A stretch of 8,731 bases of DNA, from positions 1 through 8,731 of the forward strand of contig JAKASY010000054.1 of the NCBI GenBank assembly GCA_021817625.1, in the 5' to 3' direction. The translations under genes were made by a program, and so were the position numbers. Below the pieces are notes generated by a model. That model made no database searches. It had not been told where the DNA came from and saw only the letters and a list, made by a program, of their open reading frames with translations. Below, in pieces: positions 1 through 5,407 of this stretch; positions within the stretch are counted from its first letter, which is position 1; each line of letters begins with the position of its first letter. Source of the stretch: Bacillota bacterium. GTDB taxonomy: Bacteria; Bacillota_E; JAJZYS01; JAILZS01.

Positions 1-2
1 TA

Positions 3-200
3 GCTGAACCTGTAGCGGATGTCGTGCACCCTCGGGGCGACGTGGTTCGCCCCCGGCGAGGCGGGTGCGGAGAGGCGGAGGCTCGTTCCTCAAAGCTGCA
101 TCTGCGTGACCCAGACTACGTACCGAGAACGGCTGGCCGACGCCGTTCGCTTGGAGTGAAGCCAAGCTACAAGGGGTCTGGGGCTCCCGATCGAGAGTGA
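3..200 (+). other. Partial open frame running off the left edge, unidentified
   Basis: An uninterrupted plus-strand frame enters from outside the window and ends at TGA (198-200), about 65 codons. The last residues read ...SLGVKPSYKGSGAPDRE. I recognise no family. Third codon positions are far less GC-biased than in the genes from 1603 onward, so this is either DNA of foreign origin or not coding at all. The same bases also fold into several strong hairpins, which argues for a structured RNA or a transposon end rather than an ordinary gene. Its end lies just before the right arm-pair of an 11-bp inverted repeat. It could be the C-terminus of a transposase or intron-encoded protein. That is a guess from position only. 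Confidence 0.15.
26..167. other. Cluster of hairpins, possible structured RNA or element end
   Basis: Several consecutive foldbacks are visible. GCACC (26-30) pairs with GGTGC (64-68), and inside it GGGGCGA (34-40) pairs with TCGCCCC (47-53) around a 6-nt loop. GAACGGC (127-133) pairs with GCCGTTC (142-148) around an 8-nt loop. GCTTGG (149-154) pairs directly afterwards with CCAAGC (162-167) around a 7-nt loop. The large inverted repeat at 199-239 follows. This density of perfect short stems in a region less GC-rich than the rest is unusual and suggests RNA structure (intron, bridge-type RNA, attenuator) or the end of a mobile element. No known RNA class consensus was recognised, and the strand cannot be assigned. 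Confidence 0.3.
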
Positions 201-829
201 GCAGTTGTCGAACTCTGTCCAGCTGAATGACAACTGCTCCATACCACTACGAGGTCCGCATTGGTCGCAGCACGCGCAGCCTGCACGATGGCTTCGTGCA
301 GGCCAGCGGCGTCGCCGAGACCACGAGCAGCCATGCGGGCAAGACGGGTGAGCGCGCCGAGCGCACTCGCCGCGTCCACCGCAGGCGCAGCCGTCGGACG
401 GACGCGCATGGGTCGCTCGGGCACGCCAAAGCCAGGCGCCGGCCGGCCGATCAGGTAGCCCTGCGCGTACGTCACGCCGAGCTCCGCCAGCGCGTCGCGC
501 TCGGCCTCGGTCTCCACGCCCTCGGCGATGACCGAGATGCCCGCTTGCCGTGCAAACGAGACAAGGGCCTGGACAAGCTGGGCCTTGGCGCTGTCGCAGT
601 CGACGTCGCGCACGAGCGCCATGTCCACCTTGGCAAAGTCCGGGTGCAAAGCGACAAGGCGGTTGAGGCCCGAATAGCCGGCGCCACAGTCGTCCATCGC
701 GAACTGCGCGCGCTGGCGCCGCAAGCGGCCGACCGCCCGCAAGAACTCCTCCTCTCGACCTTCTGGGATGGGGGAGTGCTCGGTGACCTCAAGCACGAGC
801 CGATCGGAGACGGCCCTAAGCGGTGCCAA
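167..829 (-). pseudogene. EAL domain (C-terminal two thirds) plus start of a GAF domain; frameshifted and truncated
   Basis: This is the second part of a cyclic-di-GMP phosphodiesterase-type protein. It carries the later EAL motifs in order: LEVTE (usual ExTE), MDDCGAGYS (usual DDFGTGYS), the lysine in FAKVD, AEGVETE, and QGYLIGRP. The acidic metal ligands, the lysine and the glutamine expected of an active enzyme are therefore present. After a short linker, residues about 155-197 resemble the first helix and strand of a GAF sensor domain (ending ATNADLVVVW). The homology then stops and about 20 unrelated residues run to a TAG. The first 300 bases of the domain lie upstream in another frame (838-1143); joining them needs one missing base or two extra bases near 838-850. 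This frame has no ribosome site of its own. It is probably an inactivated or recently damaged gene. An assembly error could explain the frameshift but not the GAF truncation. Confidence 0.75.
199..239. repeat. 11-bp perfect inverted repeat with 19-bp spacer
   Basis: GAGCAGTTGTC (199-209) is exactly complementary in reverse to GACAACTGCTC (229-239). No T-run follows on either strand, so it is not a standard intrinsic terminator. It sits exactly where the recognisable GAF-domain coding of the EAL gene stops: the encoded residues change from a typical GAF start (...ADLVVVW) to unrelated sequence ending at TAG (167-169). It could be terminal repeats of a small element, a hairpin at the edge of a larger insertion, or an operator. 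The repeat itself is certain; its role is not. Confidence 0.75.
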
Positions 830-837
830 GGCACTCG

Positions 838-1143
838 GCCGGTAAGGACGGTAAGCGGGGAGACGTTGACGAACAGCCGGGCGCCGAGCGGGAGGCCGTG
901 CGCCGCGCCGGCGACAGCCTCGATGGCGAGGGCGTCGAGATCGACCTCGGCGTCCATGCGCTGCGCCAGCTCGACGAGGTGGAGGATGGGAACCGGCCGA
1001 CCGTCTGCGTCCGCCGGACGACTGAGCGCTTCATAGGCAACGACGCGGCCGTCCGCAAGGGCCACGATAGGCTGGAACACGGGCGTGATGCGCATGCCTT
1101 CGCAGATCTCATGCCAATGCTCTGCGCTTCGAAGAGACAACAC
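838..1143 (-). pseudogene. EAL domain, N-terminal third (before the frameshift)
   Basis: It begins at GTG 1143, with an in-frame TAG three codons upstream and a GGAAGG ribosome site about 9 bases before the start, so the start is well supported. Residues about 22-42 hold the hallmark QPIVAL...YEALSR, where EAL supplies the first metal-binding glutamate. Residues 91-96 (FVNVSP) carry the conserved asparagine. After about residue 102 the frame drifts into unrelated sequence and would end at TAA or TGA near 472-474, while the correct continuation (RPSALAPLRAVSDRLVLEVTE) is found in the neighbouring frame. There is no upstream GGDEF or transmembrane segment, so the intact protein would have been a cytoplasmic EAL-GAF phosphodiesterase. 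Codon use is less GC-extreme than in the genes to the right, which hints at a different history. Confidence 0.75.
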
Positions 1144-1602
1144 AGCTCGCTACCTTCCGAGAGCATGTATCGATGCGCGGCCACTGTCGAATCCTGCCAC
1201 GACGCAGGGTAGGAAACGCCTGCGCCGCGGGTGACCGGTCGCCCCGGCGCGCCGGCGCCGCCCGCCGGGCAGCAAGCGCCCTGCCTGCCGCCAAGCCCCA
1301 CGTCGCGCGCAAGCAGACAGCGTGCATGCCGCTTTACGCCAATCCCCATCACTATTTATATCGACTGTGCTTGGCGCTTGGGGCGCAGCCCGCTGGACAT
1401 CGACGAACAGGTGACAGTCGATGCCGACTGGCGCCCGGGTGCGGGCCACAGCCGGTTGCTCGGGAGATGCCCTGGCGGGCTCCGCTCTTGAGGCGTAGGG
1501 GCGCCGCCCGGATGCAGCGCCGCATGTCCAAACCGGCCATGCCTGTCGGGCGGGCCGCCTGGCCAAACCGCCGGGTCGCCGCGGCGCCCGGCGCCCGCCC
1601 CC
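1144..1602. other. 459-bp stretch without a convincing gene
   Basis: This lies between the start of the EAL gene and the end of ccdA. All six frames give only arginine/proline/alanine-rich translations with no recognisable motif. It holds an AT-rich island (about 1351-1362, reading TATTTATAT) in otherwise GC-rich DNA, the best promoter-like spot, and a 9-bp inverted repeat ATCGACTGT (1360-1368) / ACAGTCGAT (1414-1422). The sequence CCAAACCG occurs twice (near 1529 and 1564). Short GC stems lie just past the ccdA stop (for example GGCGC/GCGCC at 1583-1595) but have no T-run. No riboswitch consensus was recognised, although a c-di-GMP sensor upstream of an EAL gene would be reasonable and was looked for. 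Confidence 0.5.
1324..1342. promoter_or_regulatory. Copy 1 of a shared GCATGCC...TT(A/G)CGCCAA motif
   Basis: GCATGC is followed by CGCTTTACGCCAA, close to the AT-rich island upstream of the EAL gene. Nearly the same string (two bases shorter in the middle, A replaced by G) occurs at 4825-4841 in the divergent promoter region. The recurrence in two intergenic regions suggests a regulator site or a small repeat. Its function is unknown. Confidence 0.3.
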
Positions 1603-2283
1603 TTACGGCGCCGCGCCCACCAGCCGGCCGAACAGGCCAAGGCCCATCACGACCCCGAGCCCGACAAGCAGCACGCCGCCCGCCCGCTCGGCCCAGGGCA
1701 GGTAGCGGCCGATGCGCGGCATGCGCGCGCCGGTGAGCCCTGCGAGGGCGGCGAGGGCGAGGAACGGCACGCCCAGGCCCGCCGCGTATACGACGAGCAG
1801 CAGGGCGCCGCGCAGCGCCGCGTGCACCTGGCTCGCGAGCACCAGGATCGTCGCGAGGATCGGCCCGACGCAGGGCGTCCAGCCCGCGGCGAAGGCGAGG
1901 CCGAGGACGAAGGCGCCGCCGGCGCCCGCCCGGCGGCCGACGGGCAGGCGTGCCGTGCCGGCGAGCGCCGGCACGCGCACAACGCCCAGGAGGCCGAGGC
2001 CGAACAGGACGATGATCAGCCCGCCCAGGCGCTCGAGCGGCACGCTCTCCGCCGCGAGGAGGGCGCCGACGCGCGTGGCGGTGGCGCCAAGGGCGGCGAA
2101 GAGCAGGGAGAAGCCGGCGACGAACGCCAGCGCGTGACCGATGAGGCGCAGGCCGCCGCGGCCAGGCGCGGCCACCTCCTCGCCCGACAGGTAGCCCAGG
2201 TACACCGGGAGCAGGGGGAACACGCAGGGCGAGGCGATCGACAGCAGTCCTGCCGCGAACGCGGCGCCGAGGGCGACGTTCAC
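1603..2283 (-). CDS. ccdA: CcdA-type cytochrome c biogenesis / thiol-disulfide electron transfer membrane protein
   Basis: CcdA passes reducing equivalents from cytoplasmic thioredoxin across the membrane to thioredoxin-like proteins outside. The 226-residue protein has about six hydrophobic segments, the usual CcdA size. Both signature cysteines are present: SPCVFPLLP (Cys20) in the first helix and GWTPCVGP (Cys138) in the fourth, the pair that forms the transmembrane redox couple. The GTG start overlaps the stop of the upstream thioredoxin gene by 4 bp (2280-2283), so the two are probably translationally coupled and work as one pathway. There is no ccsA, resB or cytochrome c gene nearby, so the module may serve general extracytoplasmic thiol reduction rather than haem attachment. 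The family assignment is firm; the client is not known. Confidence 0.93.
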   Translation of the reverse strand: MNVALGAAFAAGLLSIASPCVFPLLPVYLGYLSGEEVAAPGRGGLRLIGHALAFVAGFSLLFAALGATATRVGALLAAESVPLERLGGLIIVLFGLGLLGVVRVPALAGTARLPVGRRAGAGGAFVLGLAFAAGWTPCVGPILATILVLASQVHAALRGALLLVVYAAGLGVPFLALAALAGLTGARMPRIGRYLPWAERAGGVLLVGLGVVMGLGLFGRLVGAAP

Positions 2284-2888
2284 GCGCGCGTGCCCTGCGG
2301 CACCGGCACGCCGCGGGCGCCGGCGGCGCGGAGCTCAAGCTGGAGGATCGCGGGCGTCAGCTGCCCCACGACGGTGCCCGTGATCACGCCCTTCGCGTTC
2401 ACGAAGTAGGTCGTGGGATAGGCCTTCACGCCGTACTGCCGGAAGGTGGCGCCCGTCTCGTCGAGGAGCACGGGGTAGCGAACGCCCAGGCGCGCGGCGA
2501 AGCGCGCGACGGCGGCGACGGAGCTCTCCTCCGACGTGTAGTCGATGCCGAGCACGCGCACCCTCCCCCCGCCCTCGCCGGACAGCCGCTCGAGGAGCGG
2601 CATCTCCTGCCGGCAGTACTGGCACCAGGTCGCCCAGAAGTTGAGCACGGTCACCTTGCCGCCACCGCCGGCCGGCAGGGAGTAGGCCGCGCTCTGACCG
2701 AGCACCGGCAGGGTGAAGGGCGGCGCACTGCGCCCCGACTGGGCGGCGGGGGCCGACACCGAGGCGAACAGCTTCGGCGTCTCGAGCGCGCCGGGAGCGC
2801 GCACCGTGACGAACACCATGGCCGCCGCGGCCGCGGCCACGCCCGCCGCCAGCCACAGGCGCAGGCGCAAAGTTGTTCCTCCCTTCAC
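2280..2888 (-). CDS. Membrane-anchored TlpA/ResA-like thioredoxin
   Basis: An extracytoplasmic thiol-disulfide oxidoreductase of about 202 residues. A basic N-terminus and one hydrophobic stretch (about residues 9-29) form a signal anchor. A linker follows, then an AhpC/TSA-Redoxin type fold starting near APPFTLPVL (55-63). The active site is WATWCQYCRQE with Cys89 and Cys92, and the cis-proline loop is AYPTTYFV (Pro158). It is expected to receive electrons from the CcdA gene that follows with a 4-bp overlap. The start is uncertain. GTG 2888 has AGGAG 6 bases upstream, but a better site, AAGGGAGG, lies inside the first codons about 7 bases before TTG 2870. Starting there would give a 196-residue protein with a cleaner signal anchor. 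It may reduce apocytochrome c (as ResA or CcmG do) or other exported cysteine proteins. Confidence 0.9.
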   Translation of the reverse strand: MKGGTTLRLRLWLAAGVAAAAAAMVFVTVRAPGALETPKLFASVSAPAAQSGRSAPPFTLPVLGQSAAYSLPAGGGGKVTVLNFWATWCQYCRQEMPLLERLSGEGGGRVRVLGIDYTSEESSVAAVARFAARLGVRYPVLLDETGATFRQYGVKAYPTTYFVNAKGVITGTVVGQLTPAILQLELRAAGARGVPVPQGTRA

Positions 2889-2930
2889 GATCGCTCCTAA
2901 GAATACGCCAAACGCCGCCCCGCGCGCTGC

Positions 2931-3236
2931 CTAGCGCGCCTCGCCAGCCGCCCGGTCCAGGCGCGCGAGAAGGCGCGCGCGCTCCTCGCCCACCTCCTCG
3001 ATGCGCTCGTCCGCCATCTCCTCGTACACGCCGCCCTCCTCCTCCGCCTTCACGGCGATGTTCTTGAGGGCGGTGTCGAGGACGTCCTCCACCAGGCTGC
3101 GCAGGCGGTCGATTGCCCCGGGCCCGGCGCCGGCGCTGAGCTCGTCCTCGACGAATGCCTCGAGCGACACGCCCTCCACCCCGGCCAGCTGCCAGTAGCG
3201 CTCCCGGAGCGCCTCATACGCCTCCGCGTCGTCCAC
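2931..3236 (-). CDS. Small acidic helical protein, unknown function
   Basis: About 101 residues, starting at GTG 3236 behind AGGGGAG with 7-base spacing. A longer frame from ATG 3305 exists, but it has no ribosome site and its extra residues are arginine-rich filler. The protein is rich in Glu, Asp, Ala, Leu and Arg, has no cysteine, and should be almost entirely alpha-helical. Recognisable stretches are YEALRERYWQLAGVEGVSLE, then LRSLVEDVLDTALKNIAVKAE, and a charged C-terminal helix. It has no signal peptide or membrane segment, so it is cytoplasmic. I recognise no family. It sits between the cation transporter (about 100 bp upstream) and the thioredoxin (42 bp downstream) on the same strand, probably in the same transcript. 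Confidence 0.7.
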   Translation of the reverse strand: MDDAEAYEALRERYWQLAGVEGVSLEAFVEDELSAGAGPGAIDRLRSLVEDVLDTALKNIAVKAEEEGGVYEEMADERIEEVGEERARLLARLDRAAGEAR

Positions 3237-3310
3237 GCCCCCGCTCCCCTCAAGCCGCCGCGCCCCACCTGCCCGGGTACGACGGGTCCTCGTTTCTCCC
3301 AGCATGCGCC

Positions 3311-3327
3311 GACGCGCGGTGCGCGTC
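3311..3327. repeat. 7-bp GC hairpin after the cation transporter gene
   Basis: GACGCGC (3311-3317) and GCGCGTC (3321-3327) pair perfectly around a 3-base loop, 10 bases past the stop of the cation-efflux gene. There is no T-run, so it is at most an RNA-stabilising or weak attenuating stem between two operon genes. Confidence 0.35.
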
Positions 3328-3336
3328 CACCGGCCG

Positions 3337-4143
3337 TCACGGCGGCCCGGCGTCGTCCTCCCCGAGCTCCGCCTGGAGCGTGCAGTGGCCGATGCCGAAG
3401 CGCTCGGCCGCCACGCGCGCGCACGCCTCCACGCGGGCCTGGGCTTCGGCGGCGGTGGCCGCGCCGGCCAGGACCACGTGCCCGCTCATCGCCACGCCCT
3501 CGTCGACCCGCCACACATGCACGTGGTGCAGGCCGCGCACCCCCTCCACGGCGGTCATCGCCTCGACCAGGCGGTCTACCCGGAGCCCGGGCGGCGCGCC
3601 CTCCATGAGCGTCCACACGGTCTCCCGCAGGACGCTCCAGGACGAGGCGGCGATGGCCGCGGCGATGACAACGGCCGCGACGGCGTCGAGCGCCCCCACC
3701 CCGGTCACCCAGACCAGGAGCGCCGCGACCGCCACGCCCGCGGAGGAGGCGGCGTCCGAGACGGCGTGCAGGAACGCCGCACGCCGGTTGAGGCTGGCGC
3801 CCGCGCCCGGCCGGAGCAGGAGTCCCGTGGCGAGCGCCGCGCCGAGACCCACCGCGCCGCCCGCGAGCATCGCGCCCGGGGCCGGGTGGTCGCGGCCGCC
3901 GAGCGCCGCCGCCGCCGCCCCCGCCGCCAGGAGGACGGCCAGGACGATGAGCAGCGTGGCGTTTCCCAGGGCCGCGAGCACGCCGCCGCGGCCGTAGCCG
4001 TAGGTGAAGGCGTGCGTGGGCCGGCGGCGCGCGCCGCGGGCCGCGAGGTACGCGCCGCCATAGGCGAGGACGTCGGTGAGCGAGTGCAGGGCGTCGCCGC
4101 CCAGGGCGATCGAGCCGGACAGGGCCGACCACACGACCTTCAC
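3337..4143 (-). CDS. Cation diffusion facilitator (CDF) family metal efflux transporter, N-terminus unresolved
   Basis: CDF proteins export Zn2+ and related divalent metals in exchange for protons. Counting from GTG 4143 (268 residues), the first metal-site motif is His20-x3-Asp24 (ALHSLTDV) in helix 2 and the second is His126-x3-Asp130 (LHAVSDA) in helix 5. The HxxxD/HxxxD pairing is typical of zinc-type members. FTYGYGR (46-52) is the conserved loop after helix 2. The cytoplasmic ferredoxin-like C-terminal domain holds LHHVHVWRV (205-213). Helix 1 is cut by this start: in the same frame RRLAVALGAAAGLLA continues upstream, preceded by CDHEH, but without any ATG, GTG or TTG. The likely native start, ATG 4223, lies in the neighbouring frame and runs into TAG at about 4175-4173. 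So either a base is missing around 4185-4200 or a non-standard start is used. The family is certain; the 5' end is not. Confidence 0.88.
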   Translation of the reverse strand: MKVVWSALSGSIALGGDALHSLTDVLAYGGAYLAARGARRRPTHAFTYGYGRGGVLAALGNATLLIVLAVLLAAGAAAAALGGRDHPAPGAMLAGGAVGLGAALATGLLLRPGAGASLNRRAAFLHAVSDAASSAGVAVAALLVWVTGVGALDAVAAVVIAAAIAASSWSVLRETVWTLMEGAPPGLRVDRLVEAMTAVEGVRGLHHVHVWRVDEGVAMSGHVVLAGAATAAEAQARVEACARVAAERFGIGHCTLQAELGEDDAGPP

Positions 4144-4252
4144 GGCCAGGAGCCCTGCCGCCGCGCCAAGCGCTACGGCGAGGCGCCGTCCCTCCCCGGG
4201 CGCGGCCGACGGGCGGTGCTCATGGTCGCAGCGGGCGCCGGCCGCCTCCCGG

Positions 4253-4762
4253 TCAGACGCGGTCGCGCGCCCCCACGAGCCGCCGGCGCCGCGCCAGGCG
4301 CTCGGCGCGCCGGGCGGCGGCGGCCCGCATGCGCTCGATCTGGGCCGGCGTCTCGGGCACGAGCGGCGGCACCGGCACCGGCCGCCCGGCCTCGTCCATG
4401 GCCACGTACGTGAGGTAGGCGGTAGCCGACGTGGCGTGGTTGCCGGTGAACAGGTCCTCCACGTCGACGCGCACCTCGACCTCCATGGACGTGCGGCCGA
4501 CCGCGCTCACCTCGGCCACCAGCTCGATGCAGTCGCCCAGGCGGATGGGTCGGAGGAAGTCGACGGAGTCGATCTCCGCCGTCACCACCTGGTGGCGGCA
4601 GTGGCGCCGGGCGGAGATCGCCCCGACGACGTCCATGAGCATCAGCACCCGGCCGCCGAAGATGTTGCCCACAGGATTCGCGTCGTTGGGAAACACGAGC
4701 TCGCTGCGCACGGTGCGCGACGCGGACACCGGCACCGGATCGAGCTCGACCTGACCGGACAC
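4253..4762 (-). CDS. Acyl-CoA thioesterase, hotdog fold (YciA/BACH type)
   Basis: It hydrolyses acyl-CoA to free acid and CoA in the cytoplasm. The protein has 169 residues, the usual size for a single hotdog domain with a charged tail. The signature segment near residues 24-50 reads PNDANPVGNIFGG followed by LMLMDVVG, matching the family's N-x-x-G-x-x-FGG...D active-site helix (Asn and Asp catalytic). Further on, VTAEIDSVDFLRPIRLGD is the typical central strand pair and TAYLTYVAMD the later strand. The C-terminus is arginine-rich. GTG 4762 is chosen because GGGAGGTGG lies 7 bases upstream; an in-frame ATG at 4780 overlaps that ribosome site and is unlikely to be used. It is probably the first gene of the minus-strand operon. 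Substrate chain length cannot be told from the sequence. Confidence 0.92.
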   Translation of the reverse strand: MSGQVELDPVPVSASRTVRSELVFPNDANPVGNIFGGRVLMLMDVVGAISARRHCRHQVVTAEIDSVDFLRPIRLGDCIELVAEVSAVGRTSMEVEVRVDVEDLFTGNHATSATAYLTYVAMDEAGRPVPVPPLVPETPAQIERMRAAAARRAERLARRRRLVGARDRV

Positions 4763-4788
4763 GGCGCCACCACCTCCCATCGCCTGGC

Positions 4789-4818
4789 ACCGTAGCAGAT
4801 CGCCCGCACTGCCGCCAA
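4789..4818 (-). promoter_or_regulatory. Candidate promoter for the thioesterase-to-ccdA operon
   Basis: On the minus strand, TTGGCG (4818-4813) and TACGGT (4794-4789) are separated by 18 bases, giving 4/6 and 3/6 matches to the sigma-70 boxes. Transcription would start about 20 bases before GTG 4762, leaving room for its GGGAGGTGG ribosome site. A weak but well-placed match inside the only divergent intergenic region for these genes. Confidence 0.35.
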
Positions 4819-4824
4819 TGCCGG

Positions 4825-4841
4825 GCATGCCTTTGCGCCAA
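4825..4841. promoter_or_regulatory. Copy 2 of the GCATGCC...TT(A/G)CGCCAA motif, in the divergent promoter region
   Basis: GCATGCCTTTGCGCCAA lies in the 115-bp region between the divergently transcribed thioesterase and membrane-protein genes, just upstream of the candidate promoter at 4789-4818. It matches the string at 1324-1342 except for a 2-base gap and one substitution. It could be an operator for either gene. Confidence 0.35.
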
Positions 4842-4877
4842 GGTGCATAGGTCGTCCGCGGGGGGATCCGCCTGTAC

Positions 4878-5363
4878 ATGCGAGTGTTCGTCGTGCCTCC
4901 CCGCTCCGGCCGCGCGGCGGCGTGGGCGCCCGCCGCCCGCCTGGCCAGCCTCATGGCCCTGTGCCTCGCCCTCGGCGCCGCGGCCGCGGGCGGTCTCGTC
5001 GTCCCCGCCGCCCTGGACGGCCGCCTCGGCAGCGTGGAGGTGGCGCGGGTGATGGCGACGATTCTGCCGCCGCTGCTCCTCGCGACCACCGGCCTCGCCG
5101 CCGGCGCCTACCTGCTCCTGCTCGGCGACGGCGACGGGGGTGCGCCCGTGGCGCGCCACAGCGCGCTGCTGGCGGCGGCCGCCGCGATGATCTGCCGCCA
5201 GCTCGCCCTGCCCGCCGTGCTCTCCGCGCACGGCCGTGCCTTCGCACCCGCCCACGCCGCCGCCGTCGCCCTGTTTGGCCTGAGCCTTGCGGCGCTCGGT
5301 GTGGGCCTCATCGCCCTCGCGGCCGGGCCCCCGACCAGTCGCGTGGCGCTCGGGCAGCGCTAG
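4878..5363 (+). CDS. Four-helix membrane protein resembling DUF4149/TMEM205
   Basis: A 161-residue protein with four predicted membrane segments at about 23-45, 59-82, 96-113 and 124-148. The arrangement resembles the DUF4149/TMEM205-like family: a VVPA motif at the end of the first helix, a long second helix after a short amphipathic stretch, a third helix ending in RQLALPAV, and a conserved histidine in FAPAHAAAV before helix 4. No biochemical function is established for that family in bacteria. The start at ATG 4878 has only a weak G-run upstream. GTG 4884 or ATG 4953 are alternatives, the last of which would shorten the N-terminus but keep all helices. The gene is divergent from the thioesterase and 53 bp before the aminotransferase homologue on the same strand. 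The family call rests on pattern only. Confidence 0.65.
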   Translation: MRVFVVPPRSGRAAAWAPAARLASLMALCLALGAAAAGGLVVPAALDGRLGSVEVARVMATILPPLLLATTGLAAGAYLLLLGDGDGGAPVARHSALLAAAAAMICRQLALPAVLSAHGRAFAPAHAAAVALFGLSLAALGVGLIALAAGPPTSRVALGQR

Positions 5364-5373
5364 GGCCGCTCGC

Positions 5374-5407
5374 GCCGCTTGCGCCAAAGGCGGGCGCCTG
5401 GGATGAT
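5374..5407 (+). promoter_or_regulatory. Candidate promoter of the aminotransferase-ligase pair, containing a third CGCCAA motif copy
   Basis: GCCGCTTGCGCCAA (5374-5387) repeats the core of the motif seen at 1328-1342 and 4829-4841. TTGCGC (5379-5384) followed 17 bases later by GATGAT (5402-5407) gives two 4/6 matches to sigma-70 boxes. Transcription would begin only a few bases before ATG 5417, and no good ribosome site precedes that ATG, so the transcript may be leaderless or nearly so. Confidence 0.35.

Noticed and set aside
227..1036. 269-codon plus-strand frame opposite the EAL gene
   Set aside because: No recognisable domain, and the minus strand holds all EAL motifs.
1181..1215. GTCGAATCC resembling a tRNA T-loop
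   Set aside because: The flanks do not form a T-stem and no acceptor or anticodon stem can be drawn around it.
1144..1600. Possible c-di-GMP or SAM riboswitch upstream of the EAL gene
   Set aside because: Some short strings look suggestive (GGCGTAAAGCGGC, CAAGAGCGG), but the conserved cores and pairing of those classes are not present.
1352..2338. 328-codon minus-strand frame over ccdA
   Set aside because: It is out of frame with the clear CcdA coding sequence and made of Arg/Ala/Pro repeats.
3311..3327. Intrinsic terminator after the cation transporter
   Set aside because: The stem is perfect but no T-run follows, and the next gene is co-directional and close.
4173..5387. 404-codon minus-strand frame across the divergent region
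   Set aside because: Low-complexity translation that covers the promoter region and runs through the thioesterase and the DUF4149-like gene. It has no family motif or suitable ribosome site.
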